Origin: Zygnema circumcarinatum
Lineage: Eukaryota; Streptophyta; Zygnematophyceae; Zygnematales; Zygnemataceae
Direction of reading: 5' to 3'
Length of the DNA: 64,000 nt
Assembly: GCA_037447605.1 (NCBI GenBank)
Contig: CM074807.1
Coordinates: 2,448,141-2,512,140, forward strand
Shown: positions 1 through 20,900 of the stretch, one piece after another
Numbering within the stretch: position 1 is the stretch's first letter
How the letters are laid out: every line of letters starts with the position of its first letter
The notes under the pieces: generated by a model
Seen by the model: only the letters and a program-made list of their open reading frames with translations
Told to the model about the DNA's origin: nothing
Databases searched by the model: none
Translations under genes and position numbers: made by a program

Positions 1-1822
1 GATCGGGATAAGGGTCTTGCAAGGCGTAGCATGTGCGGCCGTGACGTGACAATGTCACTATTGGCGCCATATTGTATTTAAGGCTTAGATTGTTTGGTAG
101 AAGTTAACCTTCTCGTGACTCACATTGGGAGTGAGGCTATCTTGCTTAGGGCCAAGGAGATAGTGGGAAGAGTTCAGCTTGTAGTGGGTGGTTTATTCAC
201 GTAGCTTGAGTGAAGGTGCTTGAAGCTTGGCTCTAGTGTTGTCAAGTTGTATTTCATCTTTATCTTAAGGAGTTTTAGGCTGGTGGCTTTCTCCTTACAT
301 TTTCATATTTCCGCTGAGTTGTTCTCTTGCATTTAGCGTGCTTTGTGTGATTGAGCAATTCATTGAAGATGTCGAGTTCTACCCAAGGTAGAGGAGAAGT
401 GGCAGCCCCACCAAGGGAGGGCGCTGCAACAACACATTTACAAACTACCCTTTCATCATATGGCTTTGCAGTGAAGCAATTTATTGCTTGGTACAATCTA
501 GTTCAACCACCACGCAAGTCAATCCTGTTGGTAATTCTACTGTGGTAATTCCATTGTGGAACCACTTTTGCCAGAGAGTTCTCCATTGAGTTTTGAGGTC
601 GTAGACATCTTCGCACTAGCAGTTCTTGAAGGGAATGCTCAAGACAGATGTAAGACTCAAATATTAAGGTAGAGAAAGCCCAATCGGGCGTAAAACTCAG
701 TACAACAAATTTTAGCAAAAGTTTTTTACTCAATACAGGTTGTAGTTTATACTCAATGCAGCTTGTACTACCCCGCTTTCTTATTTCCCAGACTTGCAAC
801 ACACCTTTCCCTTTTATTAAAGGTTTTACTTCGGCTTGTTACACACCCGCCATGTGTGCAAGGGGACCCTGTACACGAGCTGCTTATATAGCAGGGGAGC
901 ACCACAAACCTTGATATGGTTTAGCGGTGGCTTCTTGTATTTGCTTGGTTTTTCAGGTGCAATTGCCTTCAGGCGCAGCCACCTCTAGGCGCCACCTTTC
1001 AGCGTGTCGCTTTCGGCACTTGTCTCTTTGCGTTGCGATCTTGATCCGCACGCGCGTCTATACAGCGCTAAATTTAGTGCCGTGTGAGTCTATTTTGGTT
1101 TGCGTTTGTGCCAAGTCAAGACTTAGCATTCCGCGCGCCCTCGCATTCGTTCGCATCTGTACACCCAAAATGTTGTTTCGCTTTTACGCCTTGGAATTTC
1201 CGTCAGAACAATGTTCTGCGTGACTAGCCTTGTCGCTTTGTTGTTCGCGTCTAGTTTCTTATCCGCTAAAGACTATGCGCCAAACGTTGTGCGGCCTCTA
1301 GCCACGTACAACAAATCCCCCATGCAAAATATATAGTGTCTTATTTATTTTGGAGATACAATACAATAACAACGGTATTTTGTAAGCAAAGCCTTTAACA
1401 ATGCATACAGGGATAAATACAATATTTTCATTGCAAGAGCAATAAAAAAAAACTTGTAAAAAAAATTGGATGATCGCGTGTCATTGGCTGTAAAAGTTAA
1501 TGATCATACCAATGTCCAAGTTATTGCAGAGTTGTTGAAGCGTTCATTTACAAAATTTCAAAAAAAAAGAGTTACTTTTTTTTTGTCTTGTTTGTTTTTC
1601 TCGTTTTATGTTTTGGGGTTAGGGTTTTTTATTTTAGGTGTTAAGGTTTTAGGGTTTCTATCTTTCTTTTTTCCTTTATGTACCCTGCTCTTAATAGTTT
1701 TTTTTTTTGTCCATTAGTTCCATGCAAGGAACTGTAGTTTGTATACTTCAACTTAAAGACTATCAAAGGATGTTAATGCATATGCTTACTTTCCATAATG
1801 AAATATATTTGAAGTATGGCAG
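1..1822. other. Gene-free repeat-like stretch
   Basis: I see no spliceable gene here. The first 900 bases look like decayed LTR-retroelement material: a TGGCGCC word near position 64 could be a primer-binding site, and a short open frame begins at 369. A TATA-like word lies near 884, but no downstream coding region supports a promoter call. Positions 1610-1665 are T-rich, with scattered GGGTTAGGG and TTTAGGGTTT words like decayed plant telomere repeats. None of this is strong enough to name an element. Confidence 0.4.
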
Positions 1823-1951
1823 TGTAGCGAAATGCTATACATGTATTGTATAACCTAATACATACATCCGCGGTTGCCTTTTAATGGTAAAGCATTTAGG
1901 TGGGTACTAGGAGGTCTTGAGGTCAAACCCTGCTATATGGAGTTCGTTACA
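1823..1951 (+). mobile_element. Degenerate solo LTR of the TRIM family
   Basis: This 129-bp copy matches the two 130-bp LTRs of the TRIM at 2738-3207. It begins TGTAGCGAAA, carries the same central words (TTTAGGTGGGTA, GGAGGTCTTGAG) and ends with a decayed GTTACA. No clear target-site duplication flanks it. It lies directly upstream of, and slightly overlaps, the Crypton-like relic, so the two have been juxtaposed by insertion or recombination. It is most simply a solo LTR left by LTR-LTR recombination. Confidence 0.65.
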
Positions 1952-2737
1952 AGTAGTATGGTGACTACTGCTAAGCAAATGCTGTTTCGTGGGGATGACC
2001 AAAGAAGGGTACGGCTATGTGATTTATTTATTCAAAATATGCCAAGTACTATTGTTGGTCCATCACAAAGTCAAGTTTTATGTATGATTTTAGAAGAGGG
2101 GAAAAAAATCCTTATGGTGTTGTTGAATATGCATCTACATTCAAACATCGGGATCCTTTTATGTGCGCCCAAGGATGGGTAGCACGATGGTTATTGTACA
2201 GGTTCAAAGTTTTAGAAAAGCCTGTACCTGACCTTTGAGGCAATGATGAGTAGTAAGTTCAATATTGTCCAATCAAGGAAGATGTAGATTACTTTTTAAA
2301 GAAAATGATACATGTAATATTCTTATTAACACAAATGCTTGTTGTAGAATGTGTATAGGTTCAAAACTTTCCTGTGGCCATCAAAATATAGCACAGAGGA
2401 TACCATAAGTCGTCAATCATATTCACAATTTATAAAAAATATTCTTCTTGAGTAAAAACTTCCTGTGATAAAAGTTTTGTACTTATTCTGTGGATGCGCA
2501 ATACATGAAGCAAGTATTCATCGGTTGTGCTAACAAAACAGTCAGGGGTACAGGGATGTAGGAGGTGCATTCAAATGGATCCATGGTGAACAATTATATC
2601 GGTTTTTTTTCTAGATAGGTTTGAATGGTGCTTGCAGGTTTTCACAAGAATAGGATGGAGTATTTTATTGAGCGTGCTTGTGTGACACCAAGCGAAACAC
2701 TTGTGTCAAGCATCTTCCCTTTCCTTTTGAGGCTTAA
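1941..2737 (+). pseudogene. Crypton-like (Ndc10-fold) recombinase relic
   Basis: The relic is read in pieces across frameshifts and stops. 1941-2110 encodes a segment with DLFIQNMPS and GPSQSQVLCM. After a frameshift in an A-run near 2105, the next frame reads NPYGVVEYA, FKHRDPFMC and WLLYRF. Near 2625-2730 a third frame reads AGFHKNRMEYFIERA and PSETLVSSIFP. The order and spacing fit the Ndc10 domain II / Crypton tyrosine-recombinase family of fungal genomes (GPT, NQHGR, LRHKNPLLC, FYLFYRW, AGF-Y-L-RA-PPESL-iFP). The C-terminal end is interrupted exactly where the TRIM begins. It is a dead copy. Family assignment is by remembered motif pattern, not by search. Confidence 0.55.
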
Positions 2738-3207
2738 TGTAGTGAAACGTTGTACATGTGTTGTACAGCCTAGTATTTACATCTGCGGTTGCTTTTTAAT
2801 GGCAAAGCACTTAGGTGGGTATCGGGAGGTCTTGAGTTCAAACCTTGTTGTTGGCAGGTTTGCTACATTGGTATAAGGACCTAAGGACCGGTATTCGCGA
2901 TCCACCCCAAAAACACCGTAATCTTTGAGGATAATATGGCTTGGCTGACTGGTCATCAACCAATAATGACCAAAGGGTCTGAACCGTGGGGCGGCATGTG
3001 TTGAAGGAGTTTGAACGCAGCTTGTGAAAAACCTTGAGGGTGTGCTTGAGGACGAGCCTGGTTTAGGTGGAGAAAAATGTAGCGAAACGCTATAGATGTG
3101 TTGTACGGCCTAGTATTTATATCCGCAGTTACCTTTTAATGGTAAAACACTTAGGTGGGTAATGGGAGGTCCTAAGTTTGAACCTTGTTGTTGGCAAGTT
3201 TGCTACA
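2738..3207 (+). mobile_element. TRIM retroelement (470 bp) with two 130-bp LTRs
   Basis: Two direct repeats of exactly 130 bp (2738-2867 and 3078-3207) start with TGTAG and end with GCTACA, as LTRs do (TG...CA). Right after the left LTR, at 2869, is TGGTATAAGGACC, close to the plant initiator-methionine tRNA primer-binding site (TGGTATCAGAGCC). Just before the right LTR is a purine-rich tract (GGTGGAGAAAA, 3067-3077). The element is flanked by CTTAA on the left and CTTGA on the right, a 5-bp target duplication with one mismatch. The internal part is only 210 bp and has no coding potential, the definition of a TRIM. Each LTR also has box-A-like and box-B-like words. Confidence 0.82.
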
Positions 3208-3240
3208 CTTGAAGCTGTTGTTCGTAAGGTAATATAATAA

Positions 3241-3940
3241 GGGGGCGACTATTTACAGTGTACGGATTCTGAATGTAGTGTACGATTTCTCCGGGCAGCA
3301 AAAAAATCCTTTTTTTGGTTGCCCGGCGCTGTTTCATACTTTTTAGAATAGATACAGACCTTTTTTAGTCGGATGTACGGATAGTGATTTGAAATGTACG
3401 AAGCGCGCGTGTCTACAAGGTAGAAGGGCGCAACACGTGGAGCGACATGATTGGTGCGGCAACATATGACGTGACAAGTATGTTTGGGACCGTGACGTGA
3501 CGAAACGAGACGCGACAAAAGTGGAGTCCGCGGACGGCAGTCGGAAATGGCGGGAATAAAAACTGACAGATTTTTCCTGAAACACGCTACGTTATGTGCC
3601 CTATCTTTCTCTGTCAGTTTTAATTCCGGCCATTTCCGACTGTCGTCCGCGGACTCCACTTTTTTCGCGTCTCGTTTAGTCTCGTCACGGTCCCAAACAT
3701 ACTTGCCACGTCATATGTTGCCGCGACCAATCATGTCGCTCCACGTGTTGCGCCCTTATACCTTGTCGACGCGCGCGCTTCGTACATTTCAAATCACTAT
3801 CCGTACATCCGACGAAAAGAGGTCTGTATCTATTCTAAAAAGTATGAAACAGCGCCGGGCAACCAAAAAAAGGATTTTTTTGCTGCCCGGCGAAATCGTA
3901 CACTACATTCAGAATCCGTACACTGTAAATAGTCGCCCCC
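3241..3940. mobile_element. 700-bp foldback element with 8-bp target duplication
   Basis: The element is almost entirely two inverted arms, about 3241-3570 and 3610-3940, around a loop of about 40 bp. It starts GGGGGCGACTATTTACAGTG and ends with the exact reverse complement. The flanks are TATAATAA at 3233-3240 and TATAATAA at 3941-3948, a perfect 8-bp duplication. An 8-bp duplication with long inverted repeats points to a non-autonomous hAT-type foldback/MITE, although other superfamilies can also make 8-9 bp duplications. It has no transposase. The arms differ at few positions, so insertion is fairly recent. Open frames inside it are only mirror images of each other. Confidence 0.9.
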
Positions 3941-3948
3941 TATAATAA

Positions 3949-5477
3949 TCTTTTATGTATTTTTTGTCTTTTGTTTCCAATACTATTTTTTTTTTTGATT
4001 TCATTACTGGTAGGTCTTTTTGTTTCTGCTGTCTCTTTAATGATTATCCTTCTCTTACATTTGTTATAGTTTTATAAAGTTTCTAATGTTTAGGAACAAC
4101 ACTATAACCACACACAGGAAAAAGCTCGAAAGCACTTGCAAACACAAAAACGTGCAACTCAACTCAAACGCACACTCCCTCTATCCCTCCTTCATTCCCA
4201 TGCGCAAAAAGGTAATGTTTTATGACTGTACCAATGCCACTCGGCGGGCTCTAATCCTACAAACCTTTATAGGCACACAATTTGTAAACTAAACAAAAAG
4301 GTCTACCAAACAAGTGAAACAACACCGGTTTCATTCATACCAGCCACTAGCAACTACTCATACACTTTTAACAATCAAATTTGTACACAAAGCAATTTCA
4401 AATATACAAGGTTTAGAATTTTTTAAACGCATACCAACAAGCTGTTGTGCGTCCGGTTATCTCGATGTGCTGGTCTTTACACATTTTACAATTTCGTACA
4501 AGATTACAATTGTCTCTTTGTTTCAAATTGTGGCTTGTGTCTTGTGTCATACTTTGAGTTCTCTTTTTTTTGATTTGGCTGAGGGTCGGGCCGCGCCTTC
4601 ACATGCGCGAACTGAACGCGGCACGTAGTGCGTACTACGCGTACGGTTGGCCACGCGGCGGCTAAGCTGTCTTCGAAACCACGACGACCACGCCTTCTCC
4701 AAGCAGCGACTTCGCCGTTGCGTTGCTTGTCACGAAACGGCGAATTCGCGCCCTGCGAGAGGAAGCGGTCCACGTGGACTTTCGAGCTTTGCCGCGAGGA
4801 CGGCGTGTGGCGGGGCCTTCGTGGCCGCATCGTGTCCGCACATTTCGCGTATCGACGGTTCTTCGTTGGGCTGCGTTTTCATCTTTAACTTGGGAAATGC
4901 ACATGGTAAGCGCGCCAGGCCGTTTCCGAACACCACATATCTTAGACAGTCAGAACGTGGCCACAGCTCGGTGTAACGGCAGTCACTCATTAGGGACGGA
5001 TACACATTGTTTGACAACTTGCAAGAAAGGAGATCTCATTAGCTAAACAGCTGTATCGCAAACAGCAAGAGATGCCACATCTCCTTTATGAGCTGTACAA
5101 AATGCGTCACTTTAGGTCGCCAGCCCACCAACACCTACAATGACTTTGCTCCAGTTGTGTGCTTCCGGTAACCCCTGTCACCCGACTGGCAAATCTAAAG
5201 ATAAGCACTTCACTCGAAGCATAAATGGCAGCTATGAGGAAGCCCAGGTTGCCCTGTACTGACTTCAAAAAAACATTAGTCACATAACCACCTCCACCTC
5301 AAAAACTGCGTGGGTTCTTGCTGAGGCGTTCTGCCCATGAGACAGCCTCATATGCCATGCCAACAGATTTGCCAGAAGCGAAACCCACAAGCATATTTTG
5401 CCTCAAAAGTTGGACGCACACTTCGGCTCTTTACAAAACTGACTGCGCTTCAGCGAACAGCACTGGGTGCCCAGCGA
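3949..5477. other. Intergenic; CpG-rich block at about 4570-4870
   Basis: No gene is supported here. The first part is AT-rich. A sharply GC- and CpG-rich block lies at about 4570-4870, with several overlapping open frames on both strands. That is expected of GC-rich DNA and no frame has family motifs. The block might be a promoter-like island or an old element fragment. The stretch below 5478 is presumably the 3' untranslated region of the XRN gene, which ends there on the minus strand. Confidence 0.4.
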
Positions 5478-15704
<10,227 letters not shown>

Positions 15705-16044
15705 GGCGCCTCCGATGCCCGCCCTCCCCTTCTCTCCCTCCCCCTACCCCTCCGCCTCCCACTCCAGCCGGCCACCTCACCTCCCCTCACCGCAGCGGCA
15801 GAAAGGCGGGGGGAGATAAAGGGAAAAGCGCGCCCATGGGCGGCCACAGTCCTGCAGAACGGGGCGCGCGTTCCATGCGGGCCACGCAGCGTTGGCGTCG
15901 TCAGCCGACGTTGGGGACCTCATGGAACGCGGCCTCGCACTAAGGCTCGATACCGCGATATGGTATCGGAATTTCAACCGATACTGTACGGGCCGTGCGA
16001 ACCCTACTGGAATGAGCAGGCGGGCCATGGCCATGTAGCAATGC

Positions 16045-16079
16045 GGCATGGCATGGCATGGCATGGCATGGCATGGCAT
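16045..16079. repeat. (GGCAT)7 microsatellite
   Basis: Seven perfect tandem GGCAT units lie about 340 bp upstream of the XRN start codon. An eight-unit array of the same pentamer in the same orientation occurs at 31633-31672, upstream of another gene. GGCAT repeats are uncommon as plant microsatellites. Confidence 0.95.
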
Positions 16080-16182
16080 GGCCTGGCCTGGTTGGTCTGG
16101 CGCTGGCGACCACGGATGCCCCGGGCCGGAAGGCCCCCTCCGCCATCTAGCGACAGCGCATTTGTGAAAGGAAATTCGCATT

Positions 16183-17065
16183 TGGTCTCGCGATGGCGGT
16201 CTCATCGAGTGTACACGGACGAACACAACATGGGGAACCAACCGCTCGCAGAGGACCTTAGAACTACGAAAGAAACAAGCGATGAGCTGCGATCTGCCTC
16301 TCGGCCCACCCCTTGCGGGGCCTCAACGCGGCGCGGGAAGCTCGCAAGCACGCGGCCGTGTTCTGTCGATGGCATCATCGCCCTCCCGCGACCGCTAGTG
16401 CCAATCGCCCCTCTTCACGCCACCGAATGTACGTTTGGACGTACAGTAAGATCCGCCACGTGTCAACGCCGCGCACTGCCGCGAGGCGCATCCAGTGGTC
16501 GGGAACCCTAAATACTTCGCGAGCAAGCAATCCACAGCTCAACGCGTTGCGAGATGACGCGTGGCGTATCCGACGGTCAGGAGCCGATCCGGCGGACGCT
16601 GGGCGCCTCGTGCCGGTGGCGTCGGGTCGCGGCCTGGCCAGCAGTCGGAAATCCAACGGCCTGCGCTGCGAGGTGCCACTCGGCGATCCAACGGTCGGAG
16701 AGCCGCGAGGAGGCGTCACGCGGCGCGTCCAACTGTTTCAGCACAAGACGCGCACAAAAGGCGATCCAAACGGTCAAAACGCTGTGAGAAGACACGTGGC
16801 GTCCAACGGCCAGGTTCTCCGGGCACGCGGCCATCCAACGGTCACAAGTACTTGGAGGAAACTTCGTCACGATGAGACCTCCCTCGCGGCTGCTTGGAGG
16901 GAGGGAGGGCTTGAAGCGGTGTTGAGCCGAGGCGTAGGTCTTCGCTCCTAGCAGTTTTCTTGTGATTAGGTCCTTCGCGACCAGTTCCTCGTGGTTCCCC
17001 ATGCTGATTTTGTGCATGTACATTTGATGGCCTCGCCATCGTGAGATCAATGCCACTTCCTCTCC
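16183..17065. mobile_element. Inverted-repeat element, ends related to two other copies
   Basis: The two ends (about 16183-16300, and the reverse complement of about 16945-17065) share the words GGTCTCRCGATGGCG, ACATGGGGAACCA and a later AGGACCTWA block in the same order, as diverged terminal inverted repeats would. Single ends of the same family occur at about 24789-24870 and 30744-30920. The interior, about 650 bp, is GC-rich, non-coding and holds the TCCAACGG cluster. Long (over 100 bp) terminal repeats with variable non-coding interiors are typical of non-autonomous Mutator-like elements. I could not find a clear target-site duplication, so the class and exact limits are uncertain. Confidence 0.5.
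16490..16845. promoter_or_regulatory. Cluster of TCCAACGG (MSA-like) motifs
   Basis: Within about 350 bp there are at least four exact TCCAACGGYC words (near 16651, 16684, 16800 and 16830) and three near matches (TCCGACGGTC near 16567, TCCAAACGGTC near 16762, TCCAACTGTT near 16726). They are spaced 30-70 bp apart and interleaved with CGTGGCG words. CCAACGG is the core of the plant M-phase-specific activator element bound by three-repeat MYB proteins. The cluster is 0.8-1.1 kb upstream of the XRN start codon, but it also lies inside an inverted-repeat element, so it may just be internal repeats of that element. Confidence 0.4.
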
Positions 17066-17954
17066 TTTCTCTCTCTCTTCTTCTTCTTCTTTTTTATTGC
17101 ATGAGATGAAACAAAGAGTGGTGGAGGAAAAGGAGAGACTGAAATGGCGAGAGTTCCCTTACGGTATTCATCGGCAGGCCGTGCTGCAGGTTTGAGTGCG
17201 TCCTTTACTTCACCTCTGAAGCACGCCCCATTCATTTATTGAGTTGAATGCACGCACTGTCAAATCAGAACACTGCCAGCGAGTAAGCAAGAGAAGAAGA
17301 TCAATTTTTCTTGCCTCTTTGGGTACACCCGATGAAACTTACAAGGCAGTAGGAAACTGCCAAAATCAAATCCATTATGATATGTTTCGGAAAAATTATG
17401 TACACAAATAGTGCACAACAAATGCAAATATTTAAGACTACTCTAGCCTGAGGGTCACTAAAAAACACTAAAAAAAGCGCAGCAAAAAGGAGCTGAGGCC
17501 CTCTTCCCTGCAAAAAATTAGAATCACTCAACTCAATAACGACCTCCCAACTGCCCTGTCAGCACATGAAAACAAGATCGACGAATTACAACCCATCTAA
17601 GTATCTACAAAGCGCATCCCGCCCCCTCTCCTACTGCAACCTCCCTCACTGTTTCCTAGTACAAGTCGGTCCCTGTCAAACTGCAAGGAAAACCCAAACT
17701 AACTATGCTGTAAACTTATGATGAACCTCCTCACAAACCACCAATCTTTCGTGGCAGTTTTAGCGAAGAATTCGACGGCGCCATACTAAAAAGCTCCCCA
17801 GCAGCATCCTTGAGAGGGAAGCAGCTGCCCTAAGTGGGTCCCCCGCAGGTCTCAAGCAGCCGCTCGAGCCAACAATGCGTGGGCCATCCTCACTACACCT
17901 CAAGGCGATGCGCAGGCCTCTGCAAATCATCGCCGGTGTTCCATGCATTCCAGT

Positions 17955-20900
17955 TCAGCAATTAGCAGTTGGTGCTTCCTGCAGCTCCGCAGCACTTGCT
18001 ATTGTTTCTGTTGCCAGAGGAGAAAGGTTGGAGAGAGATCCTCCTGTGATAACTCGTCGAAATATCGGCACTTTGTGGAGGGGAGCCTCCACATCTCGCA
18101 GCCAACAGGGTCCCTCATAGAGCTCGCCAGGAGTGAGCAGCTCAACCCATGTCCCTCTGGAGACCACCCATAGCTTTGCTTAGAAAAAGGTGACAAAGTC
18201 ATTGCCATGTATGCATGTCAGTAAAGACGAATGGTCAGTGTACGTGTTCCAGCAAACTACCTTATCAAAATCACATATACTCTAGCAGCGGCATTCATAC
18301 ATGCTGAAATACACACCTTGGCAAGTAGACATCTCGCTTTTTCTGGCCCTTCACGACTACTGGCGCCACAATAAGGTCATCACCGATAGCGAATTGATCG
18401 TTGATCTGAAACGTCTGCATACCACACAAATGTAATGGACATTGCTTCAAACTCACTGGCATTATGCTCCACCGCAAGGACAAATTTTCCAAGAAACCTG
18501 CAAAGACTGTCAGATCGGCAACTTCTGGTACGTACGACGATAGCCATGTCACCCGCATTCGCAGAGAATCTCAGCCAAGACAAATGCCCCGTCAAGCTGC
18601 GTTGTCTACACATACTTAGAACAATCGCAATCTCTCCTCGTGAATGACATTCGTTACCAAGGGTGCATGGCAATTAGCACAATGGGGTATATAGGGTGCC
18701 CACCTCTGCATCCTCCGGGTCGAGCCACCACATGGGCCGGCAAACAGGAGCCAAAACCTTGCACGCATCCTCCATGAGCTGGATGATACGGCCGACCACC
18801 ACTTTGCGAAGCTGCAAGAACAATTGCATCGCCACTTCTTTCATTTCCGGCTTCTGAGTGAACTGTTCTTGAAGGCAAAACTCGCCGGACATCATAAGAG
18901 CGGATGGAGAAAAAATAGAGATATTCCTTTAAAACAGCTTCAGGTTTCTGGATATTCAGTGAATTACCTCCAAAACTGATGTGCAAAGCTTTTCAGCCTC
19001 TTGATTCAGGTCCCACGGAGCAATGGAAAACTGATCCGCAGAATTTGTACGATGTCCATCAACACAGAACAAAAACAACAACAACGAAGAAAAAGTTATA
19101 ACATGCTATTCCAATAAAGCCATCCAAGCATTGTCTGAAAAAAGCAAGCAAGCAGCGAGCTCACGAACGATTAAGTCAAACAAAATTCGCAAACTGAAGC
19201 CCAAGCCCCTTTAAAATGTGAAGCAGGATAGGCCATCTTACCTGCACCGCTGGCATGAAGGCATTGGCTTGAGCCCATCTAACAAGCAGCTCCATATCTG
19301 CACCAAGCATCAAGATTCTCGTTCAGGAGTCTATACGGATTCTCCGCAGAGCTGCATGACCCACCGCGAGTCTGCAGAAAAATCTGCTCACCTGGCTTCA
19401 TTCCAAAGTAGGCGTTACCACCGACCATGTCCGGAAGGCAAAATGGATATCCAAGGATGCCCGAAGTCAGAAGCGTAGGGATCAGACTGCGGAGACCGTT
19501 GCCAGAGCTCCATGTGGAAAATCTGTAAAGACCAATTAACACAGAAATCGGCAATCAGCTAACAACACCTGACGATAGGAAGTGCACTACATACTATAGT
19601 GTTCCCCTTCAGAGAGACTCACCTGTCCCCCATGCGAGTGAGAAGAGGAGCACTGGTCGTGCGGTGTCCAGTTCGCACTTCAGCGAAGCTGAAATGGGAG
19701 GCCACCTCCTGCAGGGCCAAAGCAGGATACCCTCTTCCTTGAGCTATTGAAGTAAGGAAGCAGAGGGTTACTTGTAAGCGGGCAAAGAACAGAAACCCAG
19801 ATACTCTCTAAGCATAGGAGAATAGGGTTTCTTTTGCAACCTGCACGTAAAGGCGTGTGTATTCGGTGGGTGCAATGATGGGCGTGTGGGTGCGGAAGCG
19901 GCGGGGAAGGAAGCATGGCTCTCCAGCATCAAACTTAAAACCATCGATGGAATAATCCTCTTGCAATCTCTTCAGCCTTTGCACAAACCTGTCGCCAAAC
20001 CCCATGCCTCTGAAAACTCAGTCGCACAGATAGCCCTCAACCACTCGATCATATCACCCATGCAGATGGAGACATATCTCACACATCCTTCATTTGTAAA
20101 ATGGCACCATTTGTAACTTACCACTTCACTGCTTCCGGGTTTGTGACATCTAACGCTGCAGCGGGCACTGGCTGCCACCTGTTGCCCCAGCCAATACCCT
20201 CCACGGTTTTCCAGGATAAGGGATTCTTATGAATAAAAAATCTTTCTGCTATTGTAGCACAGTAAGGGCCTGCTGGTGATGGATAAGGGATTCTTATGAA
20301 TAAAAAATCTTTCTGCTATTGTAGCACAGTAAGGGCCTGCAGCTCACCAGCGGAAGAAGCCCGGCTTGAGACCTCGAGTAGGTGGAGCATCAGAGGAAAT
20401 GAAGTAGCCTCTGGAACATGCAAAAAGGCAAAAGTGGAATGCGACTCAGAATAGAGCAGCACTGTAGATACGATGCCACCAAGCAGCAGAGAACAGATTC
20501 TTTAGGCTTTTGAAAAACGCTGGAATGCAGTCGATAATGGGCATGAAGGGTGAGACAAACGCACTTGGGTGCACCCTCCCTGTACGCTTCTGAGGCTTCC
20601 TCAGCAAACGGCATGATCCAAAGCGTGACACGGAAGCCCAATGCATGTAAGCCTTCCACCATAGCCTGGAGTACATATCATGGCATAGCCACATATAGGT
20701 TAGCTTTAGAGGACGAAATTTGAGTTTTGACAAAAACAAGCAGTTCAGAGGGGATTGGTGATGATTTCTGCTGCAGTCCGTATGCTTACTTTTGGGTCCG
20801 GGAACTTCACAGGGTCAAAGGCGAAATCTCCATATTTTGACTGTTCCCACCCATCTTCCAAAATCTCAGTCATCATGCAATCCTGAAAAATAACCAATTG

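Larger units (their letters stand above)
15705..17954. other. Intergenic region upstream of XRN
   Basis: This is the upstream side of XRN and the downstream side of the GH31 gene. It is GC-rich and holds a perfect 11-bp inverted repeat (CGCGTTCCATG at 15867-15877, complement at 15921-15931), a (GGCAT)7 microsatellite, the inverted-repeat element at 16183-17065, and a CTT/CT-rich tract near 17070. A 398-codon open frame on the plus strand (15315-16511) runs antisense through XRN exon 1 and the microsatellite. I do not believe it is a gene. 17240-17954 is AT-rich, with no coding signal, and probably holds the GH31 3' untranslated region. Confidence 0.5.

Noticed and set aside
1823..3207. Three tRNA-derived SINE copies
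   Set aside because: The box-A and box-B-like words first suggested SINEs, but two copies are exactly 130 bp, begin TG and end CA, and bracket a primer-binding site and a purine tract, which fits LTRs of a TRIM much better.
3249..3945. Two overlapping ORFs of 130-136 codons on opposite strands
   Set aside because: They are mirror images within the two arms of the foldback element.
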